Shown here: one piece after another, positions 1-11,900 of the stretch
Layout: every line of letters begins with the position of its first letter
Position numbering within the stretch: the first letter of the stretch is position 1
The notes under the pieces: model-generated
Told to the model about the DNA's origin: nothing
What the model saw: only the letters and a program-made list of their open reading frames with translations
The model's database searches: none
DNA from: Anthopleura xanthogrammica
Taxonomy: Eukaryota; Cnidaria; Anthozoa; Actiniaria; Actiniidae
Length of the DNA stretch: 64,000 bases
Reading direction: 5' to 3'
Assembly (NCBI GenBank): GCA_964019055.1
Contig: CAXHSA010000064.1
Coordinates: 62,001-126,000, forward strand
Program-made: the position numbers and the translations under genes

Positions 1-465
1 GCCAAAAATTATCGCCCATTTTTGAAAATAGTCGGCATTAAATGCTATGACCACGGAACTTGGTAGGATGGGTGGTATTTGTGTCACCAGTCATACGGTC
101 ACGTGGTATGATGTGACGTCACACATCACGTGATTAAGAAGCTAATTTTAGAGGAAAGGCATGGCAATGCACACTGATGAATTATGAACTATAGCTTGTA
201 GTCTTGCTATCAGACGACCTGATCCTTATTGTAACGAAACTTCGCTCTCACATACCTCTCATGGCCCCATCGTGCCTACATGTGGTGGACCCGCATCTGG
301 TGGCCCAACACGCATCTGGTAGCCCCTTGGCCATAACTCCTCAAAAAAGCATGCTATGACAACTAAACTTGGTAGCATGGTTGGCACTTGGGTTGTCAAT
401 CATATGACCACGTGATGTGATGTGACGTCACACATCACGTGACTTACGAGCCGAATAAAATTGAG
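1..465 (-). repeat. Left arm of fold-back element
   Basis: Read in reverse complement, this segment matches about 4076-4530 almost base for base, including the GTCATAGCATGC and CCACATGTAGGCACGATGGG blocks. The arm is cut by the window start, so its outer end is not visible. Positions 466-703 between the arm and the minisatellite hold no recognisable feature. Confidence 0.88.
100..132. promoter_or_regulatory. E-box/CRE/E-box palindrome in left arm (second copy at 409-441)
   Basis: CACGTG, then TGACGTCA, then CACGTG within 33 bp. CACGTG is the classic bHLH E-box and TGACGTCA the CREB/ATF site. Binding in this organism is inference. Confidence 0.5.
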
Positions 466-703
466 TCTAATCAAATAATCAAACGTCTTACCGCCTATTT
501 CTAACCAGTTTAAACTTTTTTTGTGAAATTATTGGGGATAACCGCTGCCTCATTGCGGGCTCAGTGGCCGGAATAGCTGGCCATGTCTATGGTGAAACGT
601 GGGGTAGTTCTTGCAACCTCGATAAGATACCGCCGTTTCTTCAAGGCGGTCTGTAAATTCAGCATTATTCATTATTATTAGTGTTTTGTACGGTGGCACA
701 AAA

Positions 704-3700
704 ATGTCACGGCAAAACTTTTATTACTCACGGCAAAACTTTTATTACTCACGGCAAAACTTTTATTACTCACGGCAAAACTTTCATCACTCACGGCAAA
801 ACTTTCATCACTCACGGCAAAACTTTTATTACTCACGGCAAAACTTTCATTACTCACGGCAAAACTTTCATCACTCACGGCAAAACTTTTATTACTCACG
901 GCAAAACTTTCATCACTCACGGCAAAACTTTTATTACTCACGGCAAAACTTTCATCACTCACGGCAAAACTTTTATTACTCACGGCAAAACTTTTATTAC
1001 TCACGGCAAAACTTTTATTACTCACGGCAAAACTTTTATTACTCACGGCAAAACTTTTATTACTCACGGCAAAACTTTTATTACTCACGGCAAAACTTTT
1101 ATTACTCACGGCAAAACTTTCATCACTCACGGCAAAACTTTTATTACTCACGGCAAAACTTTTATTACTCACGGCAAAACTTTTATTACTCACGGCAAAA
1201 CTTTCATCACTCACGGCAAAACTTTTATTACTCACGGCAAAACTTTTATTACTCACGGCAAAACTTTTATTACTCACGGCAAAACTTTTATTACTCACGG
1301 CAAAACTTTTATTACTCACGGCAAAACTTTTATTACTCACGGCAAAACTTTTATTACTCACGGCAAAACTTTCATCACTCACGGCAAAACTTTTATTACT
1401 CACGGCAAAACTTTTATTACTCACGGCAAAACTTTTATTACTCACGGCAAAACTTTTATTACTCACGGCAAAACTTTTATTACTCACGGCAAAACTTTTA
1501 TTACTCACGGCAAAACTTTTATTACTCACGGCAAAACTTTCATCACTCACGGCAAAACTTTTATTACTCACGGCAAAACTTTTATTACTCACGGCAAAAC
1601 TTTTATTACTCACGGCAAAACTTTTATTACTCACGGCAAAACTTTTATTACTCACGGCAAAACTTTTATTACTCACGGCAAAACTTTTATTACTCACGGC
1701 AAAACTTTCATCACTCACGGCAAAACTTTCATCACTCACGGCAAAACTTTCATCACTCACGGCAAAACTTTCATCACTCACGGCAAAACTTTCATCACTC
1801 ACGGCAAAACTTTTATTACTCACGGCAAAACTTTCATCACTCACGGCAAAACTTTCATCACTCACGGCAAAACTTTCATCACTCACGGCAAAACTTTTAT
1901 TACTCACGGCAAAACTTTCATCACTCACGGCAAAACTTTTATTACTCACGGCAAAACTTTTATTACTCACTGCAAAACTTTTATTACTCACTGCAAAACT
2001 TTTATTACTCACTGCAAAACTTTTATTACTCACGGCAAAACTTTTATTACTCACGGCAAAACTTTCATCACTCACGGCAAAACTTTTATTACTCACGGCA
2101 AAACTTTCATCACTCACGGCAAAACTTTTATTACTCACGGCAAAACTTTCATCACTCACGGCAAAACTTTTATTACTCACGGCAAAACTTTTATTACTCA
2201 CTGCAAAACTTTTATTACTCACTGCAAAACTTTTATTACTCACTGCAAAACTTTTATTACTCACGGCAAAACTTTCATCACTCACGGCAAAACTTTTATT
2301 ACTCACGGCAAAACTTTCATCACTCACGGCAAAACTTTTATTACTCACGGCAAAACTTTTATTACTCACTGCAAAACTTTTATTACTCACTGCAAAACTT
2401 TTATTACTCACTGCAAAACTTTTATTACTCACTGCAAAACTTTCATTACTCACGGCAAAACTTTTATTACTCACGGCAAAACTTTCATCACTCACGGCAA
2501 AACTTTCATCACTCACGGCAAAACTTTCATCACTCACGGCAAAACTTTTATTACTCACTGCAAAACTTTTATTACTCACTGCAAAACTTTTATTACTCAC
2601 TGCAAAACTTTTATTACTCACGGCAAAACTTTCATCACTCACGGCAAAACTTTTATTACTCACGGCAAAACTTTCATCACTCACGGCAAAACTTTCATCA
2701 CTCACGGCAAAACTTTTATTACTCACTGCAAAACTTTTATTACTCACTGCAAAACTTTTATTACTCACTGCAAAACTTTTATTACTCACTGCAAAACTTT
2801 CATCACTCACGGCAAAACTTTCATCACTCACGGCAAAACTTTTATTACTCACGGCAAAACTTTCATCACTCACGGCAAAACTTTTATTACTCACGGCAAA
2901 ACTTTTATTACTCACTGCAAAACTTTTATTACTCACTGCAAAACTTTTATTACTCACTGCAAAACTTTTATTACTCACGGCAAAACTTTTATTACTCACG
3001 GCAAAACTTTCATCACTCACGGCAAAACTTTTATTACTCACGGCAAAACTTTCATCACTCACGGCAAAACTTTTATTACTCACGGCAAAACTTTCATCAC
3101 TCACGGCAAAACTTTTATTACTCACGGCAAAACTTTTATTACTCACTGCAAAACTTTTATTACTCACTGCAAAACTTTTATTACTCACTGCAAAACTTTT
3201 ATTACTCACGGCAAAACTTTCATCACTCACGGCAAAACTTTTATTACTCACGGCAAAACTTTCATCACTCACGGCAAAACTTTTATTACTCACGGCAAAA
3301 CTTTTATTACTCACGGCAAAACTTTTATTACTCACTGCAAAACTTTTATTACTCACTGCAAAACTTTTATTACTCACTGCAAAACTTTCATTACTCACGG
3401 CAAAACTTTTATTACTCACGGCAAAACTTTCATCACTCACGGCAAAACTTTCATCACTCACGGCAAAACTTTCATCACTCACGGCAAAACTTTTATTACT
3501 CACTGCAAAACTTTTATTACTCACTGCAAAACTTTTATTATTCACTGCAAAACTTTTATTACTCACGGCAAAACTTTCATCACTCACGGCAAAACTTTTA
3601 TTACTCACGGCAAAACTTTCATCACTCACGGCAAAACTTTCATCACTCACGGCAAAACTTTTATTACTCACTGCAAAACTTTTATTACTCACTGCAAAAC

Positions 3701-4074
3701 TTTTATTACTCACTGCAAAACTTTTATTACTCACTGCAAAACTTTCATCACTCACGGCAAAACTTTCATCACTCACGGCAAAACTTTTATTACTCACGGC
3801 AAAACTTTCATCACTCACGGCAAAACTTTTATTACTCACGGCAAAACTTTCATCACTCACGGCAAAACTTTTATTACTCACGGCAAAACTTTCATCACTC
3901 ACGGCAAAACTTTTATTACTCACGGCAAAACTTTCATCACTCACGGCAAAACTTTTATTACTCACGGCAAAACTTTCATCACTCACGGCAAAACTTTTAT
4001 TACTCACGGCAAAACTTTCATCACTCACGGCAAAACTTTTATTACTCACGGCAAAACTTTCATCACTCACGGCA
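704..4074. repeat. 21-bp minisatellite, about 160 units, with higher-order structure
   Basis: The unit is CGGCAAAACTTTTATTACTCA. Variants are ttatt/catca/catta in the second half and ctcacGGc/ctcacTGc at the unit boundary. Blocks of three or four TGc units start at 1971, 2202, 2370, 2559, 2727, 2916, 3147, 3336, 3504 and 3672. All spacings are exact multiples of 21 (8, 9 or 11 units), so there is a higher-order repeat. The rare catta variant recurs at about 2448 and 3391, about 945 bp apart, pointing to a 45-unit block duplication. Because 21 is divisible by three, three frames stay open for over 1100 codons; these are not treated as genes. Confidence 0.97.
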
Positions 4075-4075
4075 T

Positions 4076-4702
4076 GTCACGTGATGTGTGACGTCACATC
4101 ACATCACGTGGTCATATGATTGACAACCCAAGTGCCAACCATGCTACCAAGTTTAGTTGTCATAGCATGCTTTTTTGAGGAGTTATGGCCAAGGGGCTAC
4201 CAGATGCGTGTTGGGCCACCAGATGCGGGTCCACCACATGTAGGCACGATGGGGCCATGAGAGGTATGTGAGAGCGAAGTTTCGTTACAATAAGGATCAG
4301 TTCGTCTGATAACATGACTACAAGCTATAGTTCATAATTCATGTGTATTGCCATGCCTTTCCTCTAAAATTAGCTTTTTAATCACGTGATGTGTGACGTC
4401 ACATCATACCACGTGACCGTATGACTGGTGACGCAAGTACCACCCATCCTACCAAGTTCCGTGGTCATAGCACCTAAGGCCGACCATTTTCAAAAATGGG
4501 CGATAATTTTTGGCTCGTAAGTCACGTGATGTGTGACGTCACATCACATCACGTGGTTCTATGATTGACAACCCAAGTGCCAACCATGCTACCAAGTTTG
4601 GTTGTCATAGCATGCTTTGTTGAGTAGTTATGGCCAAGGGCCCACCAGATGCGTGTGGGGCCACCAGATGCGGGCCACCAGATGCTGGTGGAACGTGCTA
4701 AC
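4076..4702 (+). repeat. Right arm of fold-back element with terminal inverted repeat
   Basis: This is the inverted partner of 1-465. It continues past the visible left arm to a terminal block ending GGTGGAACGTGCTAAC at 4702, which in copy 2 is matched by an inverted block at 34712. It contains three 33-bp E-box/CRE/E-box palindromes. About 430 bp of the arm have a visible partner in the window. Confidence 0.85.
4078..4110. promoter_or_regulatory. E-box/CRE/E-box palindrome in right arm (also 4383-4415 and 4523-4555)
   Basis: Three copies of the same 33-bp arrangement: CACGTG, 5 bp, TGACGTCA, 8 bp, CACGTG. Spacing is constant and the copies differ only at a few bases between the sites. Confidence 0.5.
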
Positions 4703-4710
4703 CCCTGCTC

Positions 4711-4825
4711 TCAAAACATGAAAATTCCAGTCGATCACTTCGTCCGCCATGTTGGATAATACCCAAAAACCCTTGCAAGCAAAATATAAAGGAAGCCCAA
4801 GCTCGGTTTTTGTCCCTAATGCGCG
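4711..4825 (-). repeat. Inverted copy of the NEMF promoter/5'UTR segment, copy 1
   Basis: Its reverse complement matches 18547-18658, just upstream of the NEMF start codon, with about one substitution and a 4-bp insertion. It includes the CCAACATGGCGGACGAAG block. It abuts the end of the fold-back element. No NEMF coding exon follows it on the minus strand. Confidence 0.85.
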
Positions 4826-4827
4826 TA

Positions 4828-5485
4828 ACCAAGGGAACTAGGACAAAGTCGTTGTGTGAATTTGAGTAATAGATTTACATGTTATTATATTGTACTTATC
4901 TTCTGTGGCTTGTGATGACGCGTTTTTCAGTCTATATGACCTAACTATTTAGCCTCTGCTATCTGTCCCGCCAAACCTCGTACTCTTCGAACGGTTTCTT
5001 GATTCGTTGCCTCTTATTGTGTCCTCTCTCGTCTGCTACGATAATATATATTCGCACAAGGAGTATGCCGTCAGGCCTGCAGGAGTTACGAAGGGTGCTC
5101 CCTCACATGCAACCAGCTGGACACTCAGTGCATGCACTCGTGCAGCCAAACCTGTGATGGCGGGAATTGCTGAATTGCTCCAGCATTGAACGATGCAATC
5201 AAAATTGCGCCGGTGGGTTTTGCCAGTTGATGACATGCAACGCTAAAGTCTGCTATCAAGTATGTGGCTACTGTGGTGTCATTATGACATCTTTTTACCG
5301 TACACCTGGTCCAGTTTACCTGGTTTTATGTGGTACAGTTTCCCCTATAACCTTAAACCTGCGTTGCTATGGTTACATCATGGTTTACTCTGCAGACACA
5401 CTAACCGGGACCACTTGAATGAAACTGACCAATCAGATAACAGTAAACTAGATAGAGATTGAACTGATAACAGCATTAGCCAATC
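4828..5485 (+). other. Segment present only in copy 1
   Basis: In copy 2 the sequence jumps from GCGCGTA (35520) to AGATTATCACG, with two extra T bases at the join; the 658 bp between are missing. The segment contains a cysteine-rich coding relic and the left part of an inverted-repeat element. The direction (loss from copy 2 or gain in copy 1) is not decided, but the halved element in copy 2 favours a deletion there. Confidence 0.85.
5110..5285 (+). pseudogene. Cysteine-rich repeat coding relic
   Basis: Two frames together give two related cysteine-rich units: one with C-x3-C-x3-C-x4-C spacing ending CDGGNC, the other containing CNQNCAGGFC followed by more Cys. The two units are in different frames and the first is cut by a stop. 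No start or clear splice sites were found. It may be an exon remnant of a Cys-Gly-Gly repeat protein; the family is not identified. Confidence 0.35.
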
Positions 5486-5611
5486 AGATTATCACGTTCT
5501 CACGCTCTTTTTACATCGATGTGCTATCTGATTGGCTGGTTAAAAACATTGAACTAAATATTGCAATGTGATAAGTTAGCGATACTAGTTTATCAAAGTG
5601 GTCCCGGTTAG
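5401..5611. mobile_element. Inverted-repeat (MITE-like) element, intact in copy 1
   Basis: It begins CTAACCGGGACCACTT and ends with the inverse, AAGTGGTCCCGGTTAG. Inside there are further palindromic ATCTGATTGGCT blocks. 211 bp with no coding capacity. Confidence 0.7.
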
Positions 5612-6137
5612 AGTATCCGCACAGTAATACTATGATTATCATAATACCTTTGGACATACATTTCCATACATGGCATAGAACAATGGCGATTCAGAATCTT
5701 AACGTTTCCATGACTACCATATGGTACAGGGCTATACATACGTCACCATGACTACTATATATGACATCTTTATTGTATACGTTTCCTTGGTTACAGTATA
5801 GCATTCTGCTGTTATTATCTTATCAGTGCATGCAAAAGATTATTGAAAAGAAAAACTTGTAGATACTAGTACAAGTTAGATAATACGAGTTTCCACTACT
5901 CACCAGAACGCTGGTTTTCGTATGAGTGGGGAACATACAGTACTGACTTACAGCACGCATACGGTGTCTTCCTATTCATTTTCTTCCAGTAATTCACCCA
6001 ATCACAACGCGTAGTTACGGCTACAGTACGGCTACGAATATGGCGTATCATTTCCCACTCATACGAAAATTGCTCTATAAATAAACCCCCATGCGATATT
6101 TTTTGGTGTACCATTAAGAAGCATTTTATATAGATAT

Positions 6138-6243
6138 TTTATCTCATACCATAGAAAACATCAGGGGGAAAGAGTGGAATACCGAGAAATATGGACCACC
6201 TTTCTTGCATTCTGATTGGCTGCAATTTCTATGATATGAAATA
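6138..6243. mobile_element. Degenerate MITE-like element, copy 1
   Basis: TTTATCTCATACCATAGAAA at the left and an inverted CTATGATATGAAATA at the right, with an internal GATTGGCTGCAATTT. It resembles the 27414-27551 element and is probably the same family, decayed. Confidence 0.5.
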
Positions 6244-6358
6244 ATAAAGTATATAGCATTTAAAGGTTTGGAAACCAAACTTTGAAAGTTAGACTGCACT
6301 CCAACAAGAAATTTAAAAAAATCCTGACTGACTAATTAAAGCTATTTAACATCAGATA

Positions 6359-6951
6359 CCGTATTTACTAGATTAACCGCCGCAGCGCTCTTTAAATTTT
6401 TAGTGTTTCGGTTGAGGCGCTTATTCGGGGGCGGCGCTTATTTGAGAGCCGCGCTCTTTACAACGGCACATGCAGAGCTAGATGGGGCGCAATGAAATAT
6501 GCCCACTTCGAATTGAAATACATTGTAATACAGGTGAATAAGGCTGGTTTGGACTCAGTCTTACAATATTTGTTTCATAGTTTATCTTCTTGAACAATTC
6601 AGGCTAATGATGCTTTGAATAAGCGCCTCATTATTGTAAATGAATGCAGCGCTTATTCGAGGGCGGCACTCTTTGATATTTTTGCTCTCATTTTCGGTGC
6701 TTAATAGGCAATGTGCATCAAAGCTCACAAAGCACTCTGGGAAAGTGAGTCCTGTAAAAATGGTCCTGTTGTTTTCGTCTGTTGAAATACCTACATTTCC
6801 ATAGAAAATGTTGAAGGAAAAATTATCAGATGAAGTTTTAGGGGAGCTGAAAAAGCGAAGGACTCACTTTCCCGTCATGCTTTGTGCTAGAATTTCGAGC
6901 TCATGCACATTGGCTATTGAGGGCGGTGCTTAAACGCGCGAATAAATACGG
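6359..6951. mobile_element. Inverted-repeat element of 593 bp, copy 1
   Basis: It starts CCGTATTTACTAGATTAACC and ends with GCGAATAAATACGG. GGGCGGCGCTTATTYGAG-like blocks are repeated inside in both orientations. No transposase ORF, so a non-autonomous DNA element is likely. The target duplication is unclear. Confidence 0.6.
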
Positions 6952-7308
6952 CAGTTTTGTGCTGTTTATAGTTTTCGCACTTTTCACGGGATTTTGTGCA
7001 CTCTATTATTATTTAGTTAACGCTGGACAGGCCATTATTTGTAGCCTGTTAGGGAGGAGAGGGGAGGGGAGGGGGTCGATGGTTCCCCTTTCTTTGATAC
7101 CTGTCAAGATATAGCCGATCCTTCATCTAACAAAAACATATATTTAACTCCCTCCCCCCTAAATCTCCCGACCCCTCCAGGTGATGAATAATGGCCAGTC
7201 CCTAAGTGTCATTGGCAAGACACTGCATTAGGATATGTGGGTGGGGTGAGGGGGTAAATCATGCCTTTTTCTATATTTTCAATTTCAGTTATCTGGCGTC
7301 ACCCCTAA

Positions 7309-8729
7309 GTGTACCAAGACCAATCAACACTACATAATGTACTGGGGTGTAGGGATTGTTCTGTCTTCTACCAAGACCATTCAACACTACATAATGTACT
7401 GGGGTGTAGGGATTGTTCTGTCTTCTACCAAGACCATTCAACACTACATAATGTACTGGGGTGTAGGGATTGTTCTGTCTTCTACCAAGACCATTCAACA
7501 CTACATAATGTACTGGGGTGTAGGGATTGTTCTGTCTTCTACCAAGACCATTCAACACTACATAATGTACTGGGGTGTAAGGATTGTTCTGTCTTCTACC
7601 AAGACCATTCAACACTACATAATGTACTGGGGTGTAGGGATTGTTCTGTCTTCTACCAAGACCATTCAACACTACATAATGTACTGGGGTGTAGGGATTG
7701 TTCTGTCTTCTACCAAGACCATTCAACACTACATAATGTACTGGGGTGTAGGGATTGTTCTGTCTTCTACCAAGACCATTCAACACTACATAATGTACTG
7801 GGGTGTAGGGATTGTTCTGTCTTCTACCAAGACCATTCAACACTACATAATGTACTGGGGTGTAGGGATTGTTCTGTCTTCTACCAAGACCATTCAACAC
7901 TACATAATGTACTGGGGTGTAGGGATTGTTCTGTCTTCTACCAAGACCAATCAACACTACATAATGTACTGGGGGGTAGGGATTGTTCTGTCTTCTACCA
8001 AGACCATTCAACACTACATAATGTACTGGGGGGTAGGGATTGTTCTGTCTTCTACCAAGACCATTTAACACTACATAATGTACTGGGGTGTAGGGATTGT
8101 TCTGTCTTCTACCAAGACCATTCAACACTACATAATGTACTGGGGTGTAGGGATTGTTCTGTCTTCTACCAAGACCATTCAACACTACATAATGTACTGG
8201 GGTGTAGGGATTGTTCTATCTTCTACCAAGACCATTCAACACTACATAATGTACTGAGGTGTAGGGATTGTTCTGTCTTCTACCAAGACCATTCAACACT
8301 ACATAATGTACTGGGGTGTAGGGATTGTTCTGTCTTCTACCAAGACCATTCAACACTACATAATGTACTGGGGTGTAGGGATTGTTCTGTCTTCTACCAA
8401 GACCATTCAACACTACATAATGTACTGGGGTGTAGGGATTGTTCTGTCTTCTACCAAGACCATTCAACACTACATAATGTACGGGGCTGAGGGATTATTC
8501 TGTCTTCTACCAAGACTATTGAACACTACATAATGTACTGGGGGGGGGGGGGGTTGTTCTGGCTTCTACCAAGACCATTTAACACTACTTAATGTACTGG
8601 GGTGTAGGGATTGTTCTGTCTTCTACCAAGACTATTGAACACTACTTAATGTACTGGGGTGTAGGATTGTTCTGTCTTCTACCAAGACCATTTAACACTA
8701 CTTAATATACTGGGTGTAGGGATTTTTCT
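7309..8729. repeat. 57-bp minisatellite, about 25 units, copy 1
   Basis: The unit contains ATGTACTGGGGTGTAGGGAT and TACCAAGACCATTCAACAC. It lies downstream of the last coding exon of the PAN-EGF-PLAT gene, so it is 3'UTR or intergenic. The unit length is a multiple of three, so long ORFs appear on both strands and are disregarded. Degenerate units with a run of 14 G lie near 8540. Confidence 0.97.
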
Positions 8730-8810
8730 TCCTCTTGATTTGTGGGAAATTAGACAACTCAAGATCCTGTCGAATAATATTGCGTTGTTGTAAACCTTGA
8801 TGTTCATTAC

Positions 8811-8930
8811 CTAGTAATGCTCAGCTTTTGATAGCCTTAACTCCTTTGACAACGGCGGCGACCCTCCTAACAAACAATATGGACATTGGAAGGTGTACTT
8901 CATTCGTTGAGTCTTGTTGTCAACAATGAC
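8811..8930 (-). CDS. Exon 10: end of PLAT domain and stop, copy 1
   Basis: Acceptor TTTTGAAG, then [20 protein letters not shown], the last PLAT strands, and a short tail ending in TAG at 8811-8813. Phase 0 matches exon 9. Confidence 0.8.
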   Translation of the reverse strand, partial: VIVDNKTQRMKYTFQCPYCLLGGSPPLSKELRLSKAEHY

Positions 8931-11900
8931 CTTCAAAATAGAAAAGGGTTTCAATTACACATTGGTCTGGTCTGGTCTGTCCGTTGCTTTAACATATATC
9001 TATTTTTCTCTTACCTGTAACAAGAACCACGATGGATAAGATCCTGTGTTATCATGACTCATCGTTATTTTGAAAAGCGATTCCATATTTGGCAGTTTAC
9101 CGTTAAATGTCACTGGTTCAACACTGAAATTCAATTTGGAAAGTTACATTTAAATGAGCACTATAATATAGCTGGCATTTAGTTTATCTATGTATTTCTT
9201 GTATTTGTGGCACGATGATAGAGAGATTGATTTTGATTTTGCAAAGATGCAAAATACAAAATACAAAATGCTGCTTTCAGTTCTGTACTTGCAGTGGTGA
9301 TTAGCAGTAACAAAGCACTGCAGCTGTTCTGTAGCTGTACCTTATCTTACCGTAGCCGTAACTACGAGTTGTGATTGGATGAATTACTGGAAGACAATGC
9401 GAAGCTATTCCAATGTTACGGCATGTCGTATACGTGCTGTAAGTCAGTACCGTATGTTTCCCATTCATACTAAAACTGCTCTAGAGCCAGAGTATGATGA
9501 CATGTCTTAATGACATCATATCAAACAAATATGAATCGATGTTCGTGTGCAGCCTCCAATTTCTCTTACCTTCCTTGTTTAACTACTCCAAAGAGCTTTA
9601 CTTTTAAAGAATTTATATTTTTCTTGAATTGAGATCCATGGAGTTTGATGAATACATTGGGAGTAACGGCACCAGCACCAGAGAAGGCACCCATGAACAC
9701 AGTGATAACGTAATCTGCAACTGAACATAAGAGAAAGACGGTATTAGATATTATTCCATCCATCCATCCATCCATCCATCCATCCATCCATCCATCCATC
9801 CATCCATCCATCCATCCATCCATCCATCCATCCATCCATCCATCCATCCATCCATCCATCCATCCATCCATCCATCCATCCATCCATCCATCCATCCATC
9901 CATCCATCCATCCATCCATCCATCCATCCATCCATCCATCCATCCATCCATCCATCCATCCATCCATCCATCCATCCATCCATCCATCCATCCATCCATC
10001 CATCCATCCATCCATCCATCCATCCATCCATCCATCCATCCATCCATCCATCCATCCATCCATCCATCCATCCATCCATCCATCCATCCATCCATCCATC
10101 CATCCATCCATCCATCCATCCATCCATCCATCCATCCATCCATCCATCCATCCATCCATCCATCCATCCATCCATCCATCCATCCATCCATCCATCCATC
10201 CATCCATCCATCCATCCATCCATCCATCCATCCATCCATCCATCCATCCATCCATCCATCCATCCATCCATCCATCCATCCATCCATCCATCCATCCATC
10301 CATCCATCCATCCATCCATCCATCCATCCATCCATCCATCCATCCATCCATCCATGATTGATTGATTGATTGACTTATTTAAACTGTACAAATGAGTTGT
10401 CTTACCAATTTTCACGCAGTTGTTTTCGAACATCTTGGAACCATTATTGCATCTACATTCAAAGGAGCCCTCATTGTTCACACAGGTTTGGTTAGCAGAA
10501 CAGTCGTGAGCATCAGTTTCGCATTCATCAATATCTACACCAACAGAAAACAATGCTTTTCACAACAATCGGACCAGCTACAATAAATGTCTTTGAAATG
10601 GGTTTTGTTTATCTCGGAAACCAAGGGTGATTTATTCCGGAAAAAAGCAAAAAATGATGATGATGATGATAATAATAGTAATTATACTACCACTACCACT
10701 ACCACTACCACTACCACTACCACTACCACTACCACTACCACTACCACTACCACTACCACTACCACTACCACTACCACTACCACTACCACTACCACTAAAT
10801 TTTTCATTGGGCTATGTACCATGGGATTGAAATGCAGTCATATGATCCAGCGTTATTGGGGTAAATGTTTAGAAAAACAACATGTTTAGTTAAATAGTAA
10901 TAAAAAAAGATTTACCTATGCACGTAATTCCTTGTGCTTCGTAACCAGGCTTGCAAATGCAGTCATATGATCCAGCGGTATTGATACAAGCGTGATTAAT
11001 GGAACAATTGTAGGAGTCTAATGCACACTCGTCGATGTCTGGAATAAGATAGAGTGTAATATTAATAAAAATGTACCTCATGGGCTCACGATCGAGTCGC
11101 GCAGAATCAACTAAGATAAGCCAAACTATGTGCATGGGAATAAGAGGGACCGCTTCCAGTCTTGACCCCCACAGAATCAGAGCTTAGTGCAAAAGTATAT
11201 GGTCTATGTATTAAGAAATGATGCCAAGCTAAAATGACTGAAAAAAGGTTGCAGATATTATTTTGATAATGTACCAATGGTCTGAAGATTTACCTATGCA
11301 CGTGATTCCTTGTGCTTCGTAACCAGGCATGCAAATGCAGTCATATGATCCAGCGGTATTGATACAAGTGTGATTAATGGAACAATTGTAGGAGTCTAAT
11401 GCACACTCGTCGATGTCTGGAATGAGATAGAGTGTAATGTTAATAAACAGTACCTCCTGGTATCGCGAATGTTGCAGAATCAAGTAACATAAGCCAAACT
11501 ACGTGCATTGGAATAGGAGGGACCGCTTCCAGTCTTGACCCCCACAGAATCAGAGCTTAGTGCAAAAGTATATGGTCTATGTATTAAGAAATGATGTCAA
11601 GCTAAAATGACTGAAAAAAGGTTGCAGATATTATTTTGATAATGTACCAATGGTCTGAAGATTTACCTATGCACGTGATTCCTTGTGCTTCGTAACCAGG
11701 CTTACAAATGCAGTCATATGATCCAGCGGTATTGATACAAGTGTGATTAATGGAACAATTGTTGGAGTCTGATGCACACTCGTCGATGTCTGGAATAAGA
11801 TAGAGTGTAATATTAATAAAACGTCGCCAGAAATTCCGAACGGACATGCGCAGTTAAAGTCATGATACTTAGAAAATTCAGGGCTCAAATATGGTGGGAA

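Larger units (their letters stand above)
10916..11789 (-). repeat. Tandem exon duplication (three cbEGF exon plus intron units)
   Basis: Exon starts are 378 and 373 bp apart. The introns share long blocks such as GACCGCTTCCAGTCTTGACC and the AAGTATATGGTCTATG segment. Copy 2 carries the same set at 42072-42945. Confidence 0.9.

Noticed and set aside
704..4074. CRISPR-like array
   Set aside because: Units are contiguous with no unique spacers, and the window is eukaryotic.
678..4091. Three open frames of over 1100 codons (SFAVSNK, GKTFITH and SRQNFYY repeats)
   Set aside because: All arise from one 21-bp repeat whose length is a multiple of three. Several frames on both strands are open at once and no flanking coding signal exists.
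5896..6114. Minus-strand ORF of 72 codons (also 35933-36151)
   Set aside because: No domain, sits in inverted-repeat-rich DNA, and identity between copies only reflects the duplication.
7289..8533. Repeat proteins on both strands in the 57-bp array (and 37337-39887)
   Set aside because: The period is a multiple of three and the frames are shadows of the array.
9566..10553. MDGW-repeat proteins fused to EGF or PLAT sequence
   Set aside because: The CCAT tract is intronic. Good splice sites on each side (10406 donor, 9720 acceptor) join the EGF and PLAT exons without it.
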